Shown: one piece after another, positions 6,197-14,222 of the stretch
Layout of the letters: every line of letters begins with the position of its first letter
How positions within the stretch are numbered: position 1 is the stretch's first letter
Origin: Oscillospiraceae bacterium
Lineage (GTDB): Bacteria > Bacillota > Clostridia > Oscillospirales > CAG-382
Direction: 5' to 3'
Length of the DNA stretch: 36,865 nt
Assembly: GCA_015064895.1 (NCBI GenBank)
Contig: SVRI01000020.1
Location: 1 to 36,865 of the forward strand
The notes under the pieces: generated by a model
What the model was told of the DNA's origin: nothing
Database searches by the model: none
The model's input: only the letters and a program-made list of their open reading frames with translations
Made by a program: the position numbers and the translations under genes

Positions 6197-8137
6197 TTGT
6201 TTGGACGCAAAAAAGAAAACAACGGAAACGGCATCCCGGAAGAGTTGGGAACAGATGTTCTTGGCGGAAATGTTTCACGTGAAACTTTGTCGGAATATGA
6301 GGAGCTAAACAGACGGGATCCGAAAAAGAAAGCTCAGCTCGACAAATTCAGGGAAAAGGGCAATATAACAGACGATAACCCTTACGATTTTAACAACCCA
6401 ACCCTGAAAGAGTTATATAAAAGCTTCAGAGACAACGGACTGTCGCAGGCAGAAAGTGCCTTTAATGCATTGTATCTTTGGTGCTACGACAACTATTATT
6501 CCTCGGGAGTTCCCGTAAAGAACAAGTATAAAAACATTTATGCTCATCCCACCTCGTGGTTCAAAAACGCTCACCACTTGTGGCGGCACAATAAATGGTC
6601 TGTAGCCGTCAGGATATTGGATATTTTCCCCACAATAAAAGGTTTTTTCGGCAGACTGTCGGCAAAGCACAACAGTACAACCAACGACATTCTGAAAACC
6701 ATGGAATATGATAAGCACTCTGCAAAAAAAGCCCTTAACATGTTCATATCTCTGCTTTCGGCAGCAGGCATCGTATTTATGGTCTTCATTTTTCAGGGTG
6801 CGACAAAGAATTTCAAAATGGTGCCCGCACTAAGTCTTTATGTGGACGGCAAGCATGTGGGTGAGGTTTTAAGTATATCCGATGTAGAAACTGCAAAGAA
6901 TAGCATTGAAAACTCAATGTCTATAAACACAGGATCTTCCTTCAAGCTTGACTGCTTGATTGAATATAAGGCGGCAAGAATCACCAAGGGTTCAAATTTA
7001 ACACAAGCAAGACTCGGACGTGCACTTAGTGAGGTGGCACACAAGCAGATGATGCAAGGATACGGCTTGTATGCCCAGGATGTGCTGATAGCCGTTTCAG
7101 AGAGCAAGGCGGTGCTTGATGATTGCATCAGCGAAAGCATCGAAAACAGCCTGACCGATGAGCAAAAAAATGACGAGTCAATAGAAAGAGTATCATTCCT
7201 GAACCTCACAGTACGAGAAGGCAGTTTTCCAAAATCAAAATTTAATACAGAAGAAGAAATACGTCAGATGTTTTCTTTGACAACCGACAAAACCGTTTCT
7301 TCGGATGAAACAGCCGACACATCGTCAGAGCAGGACACATCCGCTGACAGTAACTTCCTTCCTGTTTTAAGCACAAACACACTGCTTCCGGTTGACACAG
7401 ACGATGCCACTACAACAAGTGATATACAAATGATGGACAGCAACGAAGCACTGCTTCATCAGATTGCAATAGAAACAGCAATCACAAAAATCGAAACAAC
7501 AACCGAAGTTGTCCCCTTTTCAACAGTATGTGTAGGATATGACGAGAATTTGGTAGAAACAAAAGAAACAATTGTAACCAGAGGTGTTGCCGGCAGCAAA
7601 ACGGCATCATATATTGTCGAATACGTGGGAGAAATTGAAGTTTCAAGACGATTAATCAGCGAAGTTATATTGACAGAACCGGTAACTCAGGAAATAATTA
7701 AAGGTTCAAGACCTCTGTCAGAAGAAGAAAAACGTGTAAAATCCACAGGAACATATGTATATCCGAGCCAAGGCGAGCTTTCAAGCGAATACGGTTGGAG
7801 AACCTGGGGTTCATACAACGAGTTTCATAAGGGTCTCGATATGCGTTCCGACCAGGGGCTTGTACTTGTTGCCTCAGACGGCGGCGAGGTTATTCAGGCA
7901 GCTGACATGGGCGACGGATACGGAAAATGCATACTCATAAGACACGATGACGGAACAATAACAAGATATGCTCACTGCTCCAACCTTTATGTGGAAGAAG
8001 GTCAAAAGGTTGCTCAGAACGAGTATATTGCCGATATGGGTGCAACAGGATGGGTAACCGGTGTGCACATACACTTTGAGATAATAAAAGACGGCGTGAC
8101 GGTTAATCCAAAGGATTACCTCATACCGAGAGAATAA
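6197..8137 (+). CDS. Membrane-anchored M23 (LytM-type) peptidoglycan endopeptidase with G5 domain
   Basis: A 646-residue protein. The start is TTG at 6197, supported by AAAGGAGG ten bases upstream. About 180 N-terminal residues are hydrophilic and probably cytoplasmic, followed by one membrane segment (~181-199, NMFISLLSAAGIVFMVFIF). The outside part has a poorly conserved region rich in Ser/Thr/Asp, a G5-like domain (~433-501, with TTEVVPFSTVCVG and IVTRGVAGSK) and a C-terminal M23 domain (~518-646). The zinc and catalytic motifs HKGLD (His ~543), RYAH and HIH (~622) are intact, so it should cut cross-links in peptidoglycan. Codons 25-30 contain a near-perfect parS site. It heads a run of plus-strand genes. 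Confidence 0.88.
   Translation: MFGRKKENNGNGIPEELGTDVLGGNVSRETLSEYEELNRRDPKKKAQLDKFREKGNITDDNPYDFNNPTLKELYKSFRDNGLSQAESAFNALYLWCYDNYYSSGVPVKNKYKNIYAHPTSWFKNAHHLWRHNKWSVAVRILDIFPTIKGFFGRLSAKHNSTTNDILKTMEYDKHSAKKALNMFISLLSAAGIVFMVFIFQGATKNFKMVPALSLYVDGKHVGEVLSISDVETAKNSIENSMSINTGSSFKLDCLIEYKAARITKGSNLTQARLGRALSEVAHKQMMQGYGLYAQDVLIAVSESKAVLDDCISESIENSLTDEQKNDESIERVSFLNLTVREGSFPKSKFNTEEEIRQMFSLTTDKTVSSDETADTSSEQDTSADSNFLPVLSTNTLLPVDTDDATTTSDIQMMDSNEALLHQIAIETAITKIETTTEVVPFSTVCVGYDENLVETKETIVTRGVAGSKTASYIVEYVGEIEVSRRLISEVILTEPVTQEIIKGSRPLSEEEKRVKSTGTYVYPSQGELSSEYGWRTWGSYNEFHKGLDMRSDQGLVLVASDGGEVIQAADMGDGYGKCILIRHDDGTITRYAHCSNLYVEEGQKVAQNEYIADMGATGWVTGVHIHFEIIKDGVTVNPKDYLIPRE
6271..6286. other. parS-like ParB/Spo0J binding site, 15/16
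   Basis: TGTTTCACGTGAAACT differs from the conserved parS 16-mer TGTTTCACGTGAAACA only at the last base. It lies inside the coding sequence for the cytoplasmic N-terminus of the M23 protein, encoding VSRET. Confidence 0.85.
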
Positions 8138-8160
8138 CCAACAGCGAAAGGATTTTTACC

Positions 8161-8979
8161 GTGAACAACAGATTATTAATATCAGCCATTGCCATAGCAG
8201 TCGCAGGTACAGCCTGCCTTTTCGGATGCCAGAAAAAGCCCGAGGCTCCCGAAAGAACGGGCGGTATTTCAACAATCGTTTCTGAGCCCGAAAAGCAGCA
8301 CTTTCACTTTACAGAACACGAAGACAAAAACCCGGAAAGGTCAACAACCGCCGAAGGCGAAATTATTATAACCAACACTTGTGAAGAGGTTTCATTTGTC
8401 CCTTTTAACAGAGCAGACAACGAAGCCTCTAAGGCTATGAATTCCGTACTCAACAAAGCTATTGACAATCACTCAAAAACAGCATCAGATTTACTCGAAG
8501 ATGCAAATGCATATATCAACAACGGGGCCATCGATCCCGAATATCTCCCTTGGGAAACAAAAATTGATTATTCCTGCGTCAGAAACGACGGAAAAGCAAT
8601 CAGTATAATTGAAACCGCAGATTTCTATGCAGCCGGAAAGCTCGAAGGTACAACGGTCAGAACCTACAACTTTGTACCACTTACAGGCAAACAGCTCACA
8701 AATATTTTCTATACAGATAAAGCCTCACTTGATGAAATTGACGACTACGTATATAAAAAGCTTATCGAAAAGTACGGTGAAGAAAGCGGCATCACCTACG
8801 AAATGCCCTCACTTTCTTCAATGATTGATGAGGCTCTCGACTCCTGGTACTTTACCGAAACCGGTGTCAAACTCATTTATAATCCCGGAAGCATAGCACC
8901 CATTGAAAACGGAAGCTTTGAACTTGAGCTTACAAAGCAGGAACTCCCCGAGTCTGCACACGAATATTTCAACAAATAA
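8161..8979 (+). CDS. Lipoprotein with DUF3298 (RsiV-like) domain
   Basis: A 272-residue protein with a GTG start at 8161 (AAAGGA upstream). The N-terminus is a lipoprotein-type signal (MNNRLLISAIAIAVAGTACLFGC) with a somewhat loose lipobox LFGC. After a polar linker, the segment from about residue 80 has the DUF4163/DUF3298 look: SCVRNDGKAISIIETADFYAAG, RTYNFVPLTGKQLTNIF, and a final WYFTETGVKLIYNPGSIAP block. In Bacillus, the same domain pair occurs in the anti-sigma factor RsiV and in secreted proteins; here no N-terminal anti-sigma domain or sigma gene is present, so sigma control is unlikely. Sits 23 bp after the M23 gene and 12 bp before ruvA. Function unknown. Confidence 0.7.
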   Translation: MNNRLLISAIAIAVAGTACLFGCQKKPEAPERTGGISTIVSEPEKQHFHFTEHEDKNPERSTTAEGEIIITNTCEEVSFVPFNRADNEASKAMNSVLNKAIDNHSKTASDLLEDANAYINNGAIDPEYLPWETKIDYSCVRNDGKAISIIETADFYAAGKLEGTTVRTYNFVPLTGKQLTNIFYTDKASLDEIDDYVYKKLIEKYGEESGITYEMPSLSSMIDEALDSWYFTETGVKLIYNPGSIAPIENGSFELELTKQELPESAHEYFNK

Positions 8980-8991
8980 GAGAGATTTGAC

Positions 8992-9636
8992 ATGATTTAC
9001 TATCTTAACGGAAAACTCACAGAGCTTTCACCCTCTTTTGCAGCAGTCGAATGCATGGGCGTCGCCTACGGTGCTGTCATCAGCTCCAAGACCTACGAAC
9101 GGCTTGTTTCCGACGGTGCAATTGATGCCTCAGGTGAAGCAATGGGTCTTAACGTAAAGCTTTATACTGCAGTCAGAATCAAGGACGAAAACCAATTTGA
9201 AGTGTTTGGGTTTTATAACAAAGCAGAAAGTGCCATGTTTACCCTGCTTCAGTCGGTTTCGGGCATAGGCCCCAAGGCGGCTCTTGCAATTCTGTCGGCA
9301 CTCAGTCCCGACGAAATCTGCTCGGCAATACGCACCGACGACATTCGGCTTATATCGACAGCGCAAGGCGTCGGACAAAAAGCGGCACAGAAAATCTGCA
9401 TTGACCTAAAGAACAAGATTGACAACTTCATGATTGAATACACCCTTGCAGAGGTGGATGTTTCACGTGAAACAATTCCTGTAAAGGCAAACCTTGACGA
9501 AAACGGCAAGCTTGCACTTGAAGCACTCATGAACCTCGGTTACACCAAAGCTCAAGCACAGAAGGCACTAGGCAAGGCAAGCGGCAACACGGTAGAAGAC
9601 TTAATCAGAACAGCACTTTCTCATCTATACAATTGA
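8992..9636 (+). CDS. ruvA: Holliday junction DNA helicase subunit RuvA
   Basis: A 214-residue protein, normal RuvA length. Domain I (OB fold) begins MIYYLNGKLTELSPSFAAVEC, domain II has two helix-hairpin-helix motifs (LLQSVSGIGPKAALAILSAL and LISTAQGVGQKAAQKICIDL), and domain III begins about residue 170 with NGKLALEALMNLGYTKAQAQ. RuvA binds Holliday junctions and loads RuvB. Codons for DVSRETI (residues ~156-161), in the variable linker between domains II and III, are a perfect parS site, so a tolerant linker has apparently accommodated a chromosome-segregation site. ruvB follows after 16 bp; ruvC is not adjacent. Confidence 0.96.
   Translation: MIYYLNGKLTELSPSFAAVECMGVAYGAVISSKTYERLVSDGAIDASGEAMGLNVKLYTAVRIKDENQFEVFGFYNKAESAMFTLLQSVSGIGPKAALAILSALSPDEICSAIRTDDIRLISTAQGVGQKAAQKICIDLKNKIDNFMIEYTLAEVDVSRETIPVKANLDENGKLALEALMNLGYTKAQAQKALGKASGNTVEDLIRTALSHLYN
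9459..9474. other. parS: Perfect parS site (ParB/Spo0J binding) inside ruvA
   Basis: TGTTTCACGTGAAACA, a perfect 16-bp palindrome identical to the consensus parS known from Bacillus and many other bacteria. It lies in the ruvA linker coding region, 3.2 kb from the other site. Confidence 0.93.
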
Positions 9637-9652
9637 GAGGTAACATAATATA

Positions 9653-10750
9653 ATGATAAAAAGCAGCAGAACAAACGCACACGAAGAGGAAGAATACGAC
9701 TTCGAAAGCCGAATCATAAGCGCACGAAGCAATACGGAAGACGAAAGAGATGCAGAAATCAGCCTTCGTCCCAAAAATCTTTCCGAATATGTGGGTCAGG
9801 AAAAAGTCAAGGAAAAGCTTGCCATTTCCATGGAAGCGGCAAAGATGCGCGGCGACAGCCTTGACCACATACTTCTTCACGGCCCGCCCGGTCTCGGAAA
9901 AACAACTCTTGCGGCAATTATTGCTTCGGAGATGGGTGTTGATATAAGAATTACATCAGGTCCTGCAATCGAGAAGCAAGGCGACCTTGCAGCATTACTT
10001 ACCAACCTCAAACAAGGCGACATACTGTTTATAGACGAAATCCACAGACTTTCACGCCAGGTTGAAGAAATACTTTATCCTGCAATGGAAGACTATAATT
10101 TAGACATTATCATGGGCAAAGGCCCATCTGCAAGAAGCATAAGACTTCCCCTGCCATCATTCACCTTAATCGGTGCAACAACAAGAGCAGGTCAACTAAC
10201 AGCTCCTTTACGCGACAGATTCGGCAGTCTTTACAGGCTTGAAATGTATACAGACGAAGAGCTTTGCGACATAGTTGTCAGAAGCGCAGAGCTTCTCGGC
10301 ATCAACGCAAAACCCGACGGTGCTTTTGAAATCGCAAGACGTTCAAGAGGAACACCGAGAATTGCCAACAGACTCTTGAAGAGAGTTCGTGACTATGCAC
10401 AGGTTAAAGGCGACGGTGTTATTACAAAACCAATCGCAAACGCGGCACTTAACATGCTCGAAATTGACGATCTCGGTCTTGATAACACAGACAGACGTAT
10501 GCTTGAAGCAATAATCGACTTCTTTGACGGAGGTCCCGTGGGACTTGAAACGCTTGCCGCAACAATCGGCGAAGAATCAATCACACTCGAAGATGTTTAT
10601 GAGCCGTATCTTATGCAGCTCGGCTTCATTAACAGAACCCCGAGAGGCAGAATGGCAACACGCAGAGCCTATGAGCATTTAGGCAGAGAATTTACAGATA
10701 AGCAGGAAAAGAAGATTAAGGGCAACCCCGATCAGTCTTCCCTGTTTTAG
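9653..10750 (+). CDS. ruvB: Holliday junction DNA helicase RuvB
   Basis: A 365-residue AAA+ motor that drives branch migration with RuvA. It has the N-terminal [20 protein letters not shown] block, Walker [10 protein letters not shown], Walker [10 protein letters not shown], sensor 1 GATTRAG, arginine-finger region PLRDRFG, sensor 2 [18 protein letters not shown], and the C-terminal winged-helix domain ([21 protein letters not shown]). Length is slightly above usual because of about 35 polar residues at the N-terminus. The ATG at 9653 follows GAGAGG. The stop TAG overlaps the first base of the GTATACAGGTATAC motif that separates it from rbgA. Confidence 0.97.
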   Translation: MIKSSRTNAHEEEEYDFESRIISARSNTEDERDAEISLRPKNLSEYVGQEKVKEKLAISMEAAKMRGDSLDHILLHGPPGLGKTTLAAIIASEMGVDIRITSGPAIEKQGDLAALLTNLKQGDILFIDEIHRLSRQVEEILYPAMEDYNLDIIMGKGPSARSIRLPLPSFTLIGATTRAGQLTAPLRDRFGSLYRLEMYTDEELCDIVVRSAELLGINAKPDGAFEIARRSRGTPRIANRLLKRVRDYAQVKGDGVITKPIANAALNMLEIDDLGLDNTDRRMLEAIIDFFDGGPVGLETLAATIGEESITLEDVYEPYLMQLGFINRTPRGRMATRRAYEHLGREFTDKQEKKIKGNPDQSSLF

Positions 10751-10763
10751 TATACAGGTATAC
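10750..10763 (+). repeat. GTATACAGGTATAC motif, copy 1
   Basis: Lies between the ruvB stop and the rbgA start; its AGG is the only ribosome-site-like triplet upstream of the rbgA ATG (10768). One of seven copies in the window. Confidence 0.8.
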
Positions 10764-10767
10764 CATA

Positions 10768-11820
10768 ATGGCTAACGACAAAAAGAAAGTAAAACCCGGC
10801 TACAAAGCCGCGGCAAAGAAAGACAAAAACAAAAAACAAGGCGGCGAAAAGAAGTTCTTCAAAGCCCCGCCCAAAAAGACGCAGGAAGCATCTTCCCGTC
10901 CAAAGAAAAACACCAAGGCAAAGCTTGAAAAGCAGACCGAGGCAACATCGGGTGCAGGTAATGCAAGAGAAGTCGCAAAGGTTATTCAATGGTTCCCGGG
11001 ACATATGACAAAGGCTCTTCGTGAGATGGAAGCAAGCATAAAGCAGGTTGATATAGTGCTTGAACTTTGCGATGCAAGAATCCCCGAATCCAGCCGAAAC
11101 CCCAAGGTGCCCGAAATCGTAGGGCAAAAGCCTTACATCACCATAATGAATAAATGCGCCCTCGCAGACCCTGCAAAAAACCAAAAATACAAGGAAGCAC
11201 TTTCAAAAGACGGTCACAGAGTTATTTTCACCGACTGTATGACTGGTCAGGGCATTGACGAAATAGTCCCTGCCATCAGAACAGCCCTTAAGGAAAAACT
11301 CGAAAGATATGAAGCTAAAGGCATGAAAAAAGTACCCAAGGCAATGATTATCGGCGTTACCAACTGTGGAAAGTCAACCCTTATAAACAGGCTGTACGGC
11401 TCAAAGAAGGCTAAGAGCGAAAACCGCCCCGGTGTCACACGTACACAGCAATGGGTAACAGTCGAAGACAAGGTAGACTTACTTGATACCCCCGGTGTTC
11501 TCTGGCCAAAGTTTGATGAAGAAAGTGTAGGTCTCAACCTTGCTTACACGGGTGCCATCCGAGACGAAATTCTTGACATTGAGAGCATCGCCGTACTTAT
11601 GACACAAAAACTCATGGATACATATCCCAATCTCATGTTTAACCGTTACAAGATAACCGCTGAGGATGTGGATGGAAAAATGCCCCACGAAATCTTTGAA
11701 GCTATCGGAAGAAAACGCGGACTTCTCATTTCGGGCGGCGAGATTGACTATCTGAGAACAGCAAGAATGTTGCTCGACGAATTCCGTGACGGCAAAATCG
11801 GAAGAATCACCCTAGACTAA
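10768..11820 (+). CDS. rbgA: Ribosome biogenesis GTPase RbgA (YlqF)
   Basis: A 350-residue circularly permuted GTPase needed for late 50S subunit assembly in Firmicutes. The core begins about residue 73 (IQWFPGHMTKALREME) and shows DARIPESSRNP, then the permuted order G4 (NKCALAD), G1 (GVTNCGKSTLINRL), G2 region RPGVTRTQQW, G3 DTPGVLWP, and the C-terminal RNA-binding domain. Two oddities: about 70 extra N-terminal residues very rich in Lys, which may bind rRNA, and the G4 motif reads NKCA where NKxD is usual. The ribosome site is weak (AGG inside the GTATACAGGTATAC motif). The gene is bracketed by two direct copies of that motif. Confidence 0.92.
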   Translation: MANDKKKVKPGYKAAAKKDKNKKQGGEKKFFKAPPKKTQEASSRPKKNTKAKLEKQTEATSGAGNAREVAKVIQWFPGHMTKALREMEASIKQVDIVLELCDARIPESSRNPKVPEIVGQKPYITIMNKCALADPAKNQKYKEALSKDGHRVIFTDCMTGQGIDEIVPAIRTALKEKLERYEAKGMKKVPKAMIIGVTNCGKSTLINRLYGSKKAKSENRPGVTRTQQWVTVEDKVDLLDTPGVLWPKFDEESVGLNLAYTGAIRDEILDIESIAVLMTQKLMDTYPNLMFNRYKITAEDVDGKMPHEIFEAIGRKRGLLISGGEIDYLRTARMLLDEFRDGKIGRITLD

Positions 11821-11834
11821 GTATACAGGTATAC
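11821..11834 (+). repeat. GTATACAGGTATAC motif, copy 2
   Basis: Begins at the base directly after the rbgA stop codon, in the same orientation as copy 1. Confidence 0.8.
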
Positions 11835-11837
11835 TCG

Positions 11838-12130
11838 ATTTTTTTCTTTGATAAAAGAAAACCTACTTTCTTAAGGAGAAAGTAGGCAAAGACCTTTATA
11901 ATTTAGCAACTAACCATTGAAAATTTAAACCAACATTAATTGCTCGATCAGTGTCCCGTTTGTGCCCCATAAACGCAAGGGCACAAACTCATTAAGATAA
12001 TTTGCACTCATTTTGCCGTCCGCCATATTGACGGCAAAATGAAATCCCACTCGAGAAAGAATATAAGTAAAAACCTTTGCAGAAAGGTGCTAAATGCGAG
12101 TTCTTTGCCAAGCTTTCTGCGAAAGAAAGC
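11838..12130 (+). repeat. Mosaic palindromic repeat, copy B
   Basis: Fills the rbgA-rnhB gap. In order: TTTTCTTTgatAAAAGAAAA (11842-11861); CCTACTTTCT / AGAAAGTAGG (11862-11886); an unassigned AT-rich spacer; GTTTGTGCCC / GGGCACAAAC with loop CATAAACGCAA (11958-11988); CATTTTGCCGTC / GACGGCAAAATG (12009-12041); CCCACTCGAGAAA; CCTTTgcagAAAGG (12074-12087); TGCGAGTTCTTT; and GCTTTCT / AGAAAGC (12112-12130). Same module order as copies A and C, and oriented with the genes. Confidence 0.85.
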
Positions 12131-12141
12131 GGGTGTCGTAA
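12094..12141 (+). other. Short upstream frame ending at the rnhB start
   Basis: Inside repeat copy B, an AAAGGTG site precedes ATG-CGA-GTT-CTT, giving a 15-codon frame whose TAA shares its last base with the rnhB ATG (TAATG). rnhB itself has only a poor ribosome site (GCGGGTG), so coupled translation is possible. It may be chance; see findings. Confidence 0.3.
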
Positions 12142-12860
12142 TGGCAAAACAAGTTAAAGAAAAAGAGCCTTTGACATTTGAATATGAGAAGACGTCTTTC
12201 CCCAATGCCAGAGTCGTCTGCGGAACGGATGAAGCAGGCAGAGGTCCTCTTGCAGGTCCTGTTTATGCGGCGGCAGTCATTCTTGACACAGAGAACACAG
12301 ACCCGGAGCTTCTTCAAAAGCTTGACGATTCCAAAAAGCTTTCCGAAAAAAAGAGAGACGAACTGGAATTGCTTGTAAAGAAGCACGCACTTTCATATTG
12401 CGTTGCCTACAGCACAGTCGAGGAGATTGAAGAAACCGACATTCTGTCGGCGTCACTTCATGCCATGAGAAAGGCAATCGACGGTCTTTTCATTGACAGG
12501 GTATCTTCAAAAGAAATACTTGAAAAGCTTGACATTGCAGAAATAGGCGGACAGGAAATAAAGCCCGATGCCGTAATCGTCGACGGCAATCAGTCAAGGG
12601 ATTTTCAATTACCCGCAAAGGCGGTAATCGGCGGCGACGGCAAGAGCTTTTCAATTGCCGCGGCATCCATTCTGGCAAAGGTGGCAAGAGACAGATACTG
12701 TTATGAGGTTTTGGACACAACCTATCCCGAATATGCCTTTGCAAAGCATAAGGGCTACGGCACAAAGGCACATTATGAAGCAGTAGATAAACACGGTCTT
12801 TGTCCCCAACACAGAAAAAGCTTTTTCAGGAAGTATTATGATGCAAAAGCAAAGCAGTAA
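12141..12860 (+). CDS. rnhB: Ribonuclease HII
   Basis: A 239-residue type 2 RNase H that removes RNA from RNA-DNA hybrids and single ribonucleotides. The signature GTDEAGRGPLAGPVYAAAV (Asp-Glu of the DEDD site) begins near residue 28; DSKKLSEKKRDEL, VIVDGNQ and SFSIAAASILAKVARDRY (with further catalytic Asp residues) follow, and it ends HGLCPQHRKSFF. The open frame extends upstream to 12039, but the extra 34 codons lie in repeat copy B and have no ribosome site, so the ATG at 12141 is preferred. The yraN start overlaps its end by 23 bp. Confidence 0.95.
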   Translation: MAKQVKEKEPLTFEYEKTSFPNARVVCGTDEAGRGPLAGPVYAAAVILDTENTDPELLQKLDDSKKLSEKKRDELELLVKKHALSYCVAYSTVEEIEETDILSASLHAMRKAIDGLFIDRVSSKEILEKLDIAEIGGQEIKPDAVIVDGNQSRDFQLPAKAVIGGDGKSFSIAAASILAKVARDRYCYEVLDTTYPEYAFAKHKGYGTKAHYEAVDKHGLCPQHRKSFFRKYYDAKAKQ

Positions 12861-13221
12861 CAGACGAACAAAAGGAACACAAGGCGAAGACTTTGCCCTG
12901 CACACTCTCGAGCAAAACGGCTATACTCTTTTATGCCGCAATTACACCTGCCCGGGAAGCGAAATAGATCTTGTTGTCACAAGGGAAAACTACATCTGCT
13001 TTGTCGAGGTAAAACTGAGAAGTGTTTCGTCGGGCAATAACGCGGCACATGCCGTAGACGGGAATAAACTGTCAAGAATACAAAAAGGCATCGAACACTT
13101 CCTTGAGGAATACAAGGACAACATGTATGTAACCAGCCTTATACCAAGGATAGATGTTTTTGAGATATATACAGAAAACGGCACTATAACAAAGCATAAC
13201 CACATTACAGGCATATCATAA
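12838..13221 (+). CDS. yraN: UPF0102 / YraN family nuclease-like protein
   Basis: A 127-residue protein of the YraN family, which shares the restriction-endonuclease-like fold with Holliday-junction resolvases. The hallmark motifs are GTQGEDFALHTLEQNGYTLL near the N-terminus and the nuclease-type GSEIDLVV...FVEVKLR (Asp, Glu-x-Lys). The gene starts inside rnhB (23-bp overlap, AGGAAG ahead of the ATG), an arrangement that is common for this pair across bacteria. A second ATG follows immediately at 12841. Activity has not been firmly established for the family. Confidence 0.9.
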   Translation: MMQKQSSNRRTKGTQGEDFALHTLEQNGYTLLCRNYTCPGSEIDLVVTRENYICFVEVKLRSVSSGNNAAHAVDGNKLSRIQKGIEHFLEEYKDNMYVTSLIPRIDVFEIYTENGTITKHNHITGIS

Positions 13222-13241
13222 AATACGGAGGTATTTCCCCC

Positions 13242-14183
13242 ATGCTTTTTGATTTACACTGCGATACGGCATTTGAACTTTATAAACGCAAGCAGAGTCT
13301 TTATTGCGGTTCTACTGCAGTAAATCTCGAAAAATACAGCATTTTTGAAAAAAAGGCTCAGGTGTTTGCTGTATGGAGCGACAGAAGCTATACCGATGAT
13401 GAGTGTTATCTCAGCTTTCAGCATATAGCAAATGAGCTTCGTTCGCAAATAGAAGAAAACAGCGAATACGTAAGACTCTGCACATCAAAAGAGGATCTTG
13501 AAATGTGCAATGAAGACGGGAAACTTGCCGCAATAATTGCCGCAGAAGATGCAAGACTTCTGTCGGGCGATTTATCAAGGCTTGAAAAACTGTACGAACA
13601 CGGAGTAAGAGTTATCACCCTCGGATGGCAGGGAACAAGCTGTGTATGCGGCAGTTTTGACACAGAAGACGGTCTTACAGACTTCGGCTTCGACGTTCTG
13701 AAGGAATGTGAAAACCTCGGCATTACAGTAGATGTTTCCCACCTTTCGGAAAAGAGCTTTTGGGATGTGGCAGGAAAAGCAACAAAACCCTTTATAGCCT
13801 CACATTCAAATTCATATCTTCTCTGTGACCACAGGCGTAATCTTACAGATGTGCAGATACGCACAATTGCCGCTTCCGGCGGTATATGCGGAAACAGTCT
13901 TGTTGCGGCCCATCTTTCAAAAGGACTTGAAGGCTATGCTACAAAGGACCCGTCTACAGTAATGAATGCAATATGCTCACATGTCGAGCATTTCTCGAAT
14001 GTAGCACCCGAAAATACATGTCTCGGTCTTGATTTTGACGGCACAGCACCGCTTGAAGGACTCGAGTCCGTCGATAAGCTTCCTCTACTGTTTGAGGCAC
14101 TTACCATAAGAGGCATGGACGAAAAACAAGCACAAAACATATTCTACAACAACGCATATAATTTCTTTTTGAAGAATTTATAA
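13242..14183 (+). CDS. Membrane dipeptidase (peptidase family M19)
   Basis: A 313-residue zinc dipeptidase of the renal-dipeptidase family. Metal-ligand motifs are visible in order: DLHCDT near residue 4, AAEDARLL (bridging Glu), ITVDVSHLSE, PFIASHSNS...DHRRNLTD, and the final GLDFDG Asp. Family members cleave dipeptides, including D-amino-acid-containing ones. No signal peptide or membrane segment is visible, so it is probably cytoplasmic despite the family name. Ribosome site GGAGG precedes the ATG at 13242; it follows yraN by 20 bp and precedes thrC by 39 bp. Confidence 0.9.
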   Translation: MLFDLHCDTAFELYKRKQSLYCGSTAVNLEKYSIFEKKAQVFAVWSDRSYTDDECYLSFQHIANELRSQIEENSEYVRLCTSKEDLEMCNEDGKLAAIIAAEDARLLSGDLSRLEKLYEHGVRVITLGWQGTSCVCGSFDTEDGLTDFGFDVLKECENLGITVDVSHLSEKSFWDVAGKATKPFIASHSNSYLLCDHRRNLTDVQIRTIAASGGICGNSLVAAHLSKGLEGYATKDPSTVMNAICSHVEHFSNVAPENTCLGLDFDGTAPLEGLESVDKLPLLFEALTIRGMDEKQAQNIFYNNAYNFFLKNL

Positions 14184-14222
14184 TAGACAAATCACACCCC
14201 TTTGAAAGGAATGTATAAAACA

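Noticed and set aside
6024..6278. 84-residue minus-strand frame over the M23 promoter
   Set aside because: It overlaps a good promoter and the start of a certain gene, and has no ribosome site or domain.
12039..12140. 34-codon N-terminal extension of RnhB
   Set aside because: It reads through hairpins of repeat copy B, has no ribosome site, and is not part of the RNase HII family; the ATG at 12141 fits.
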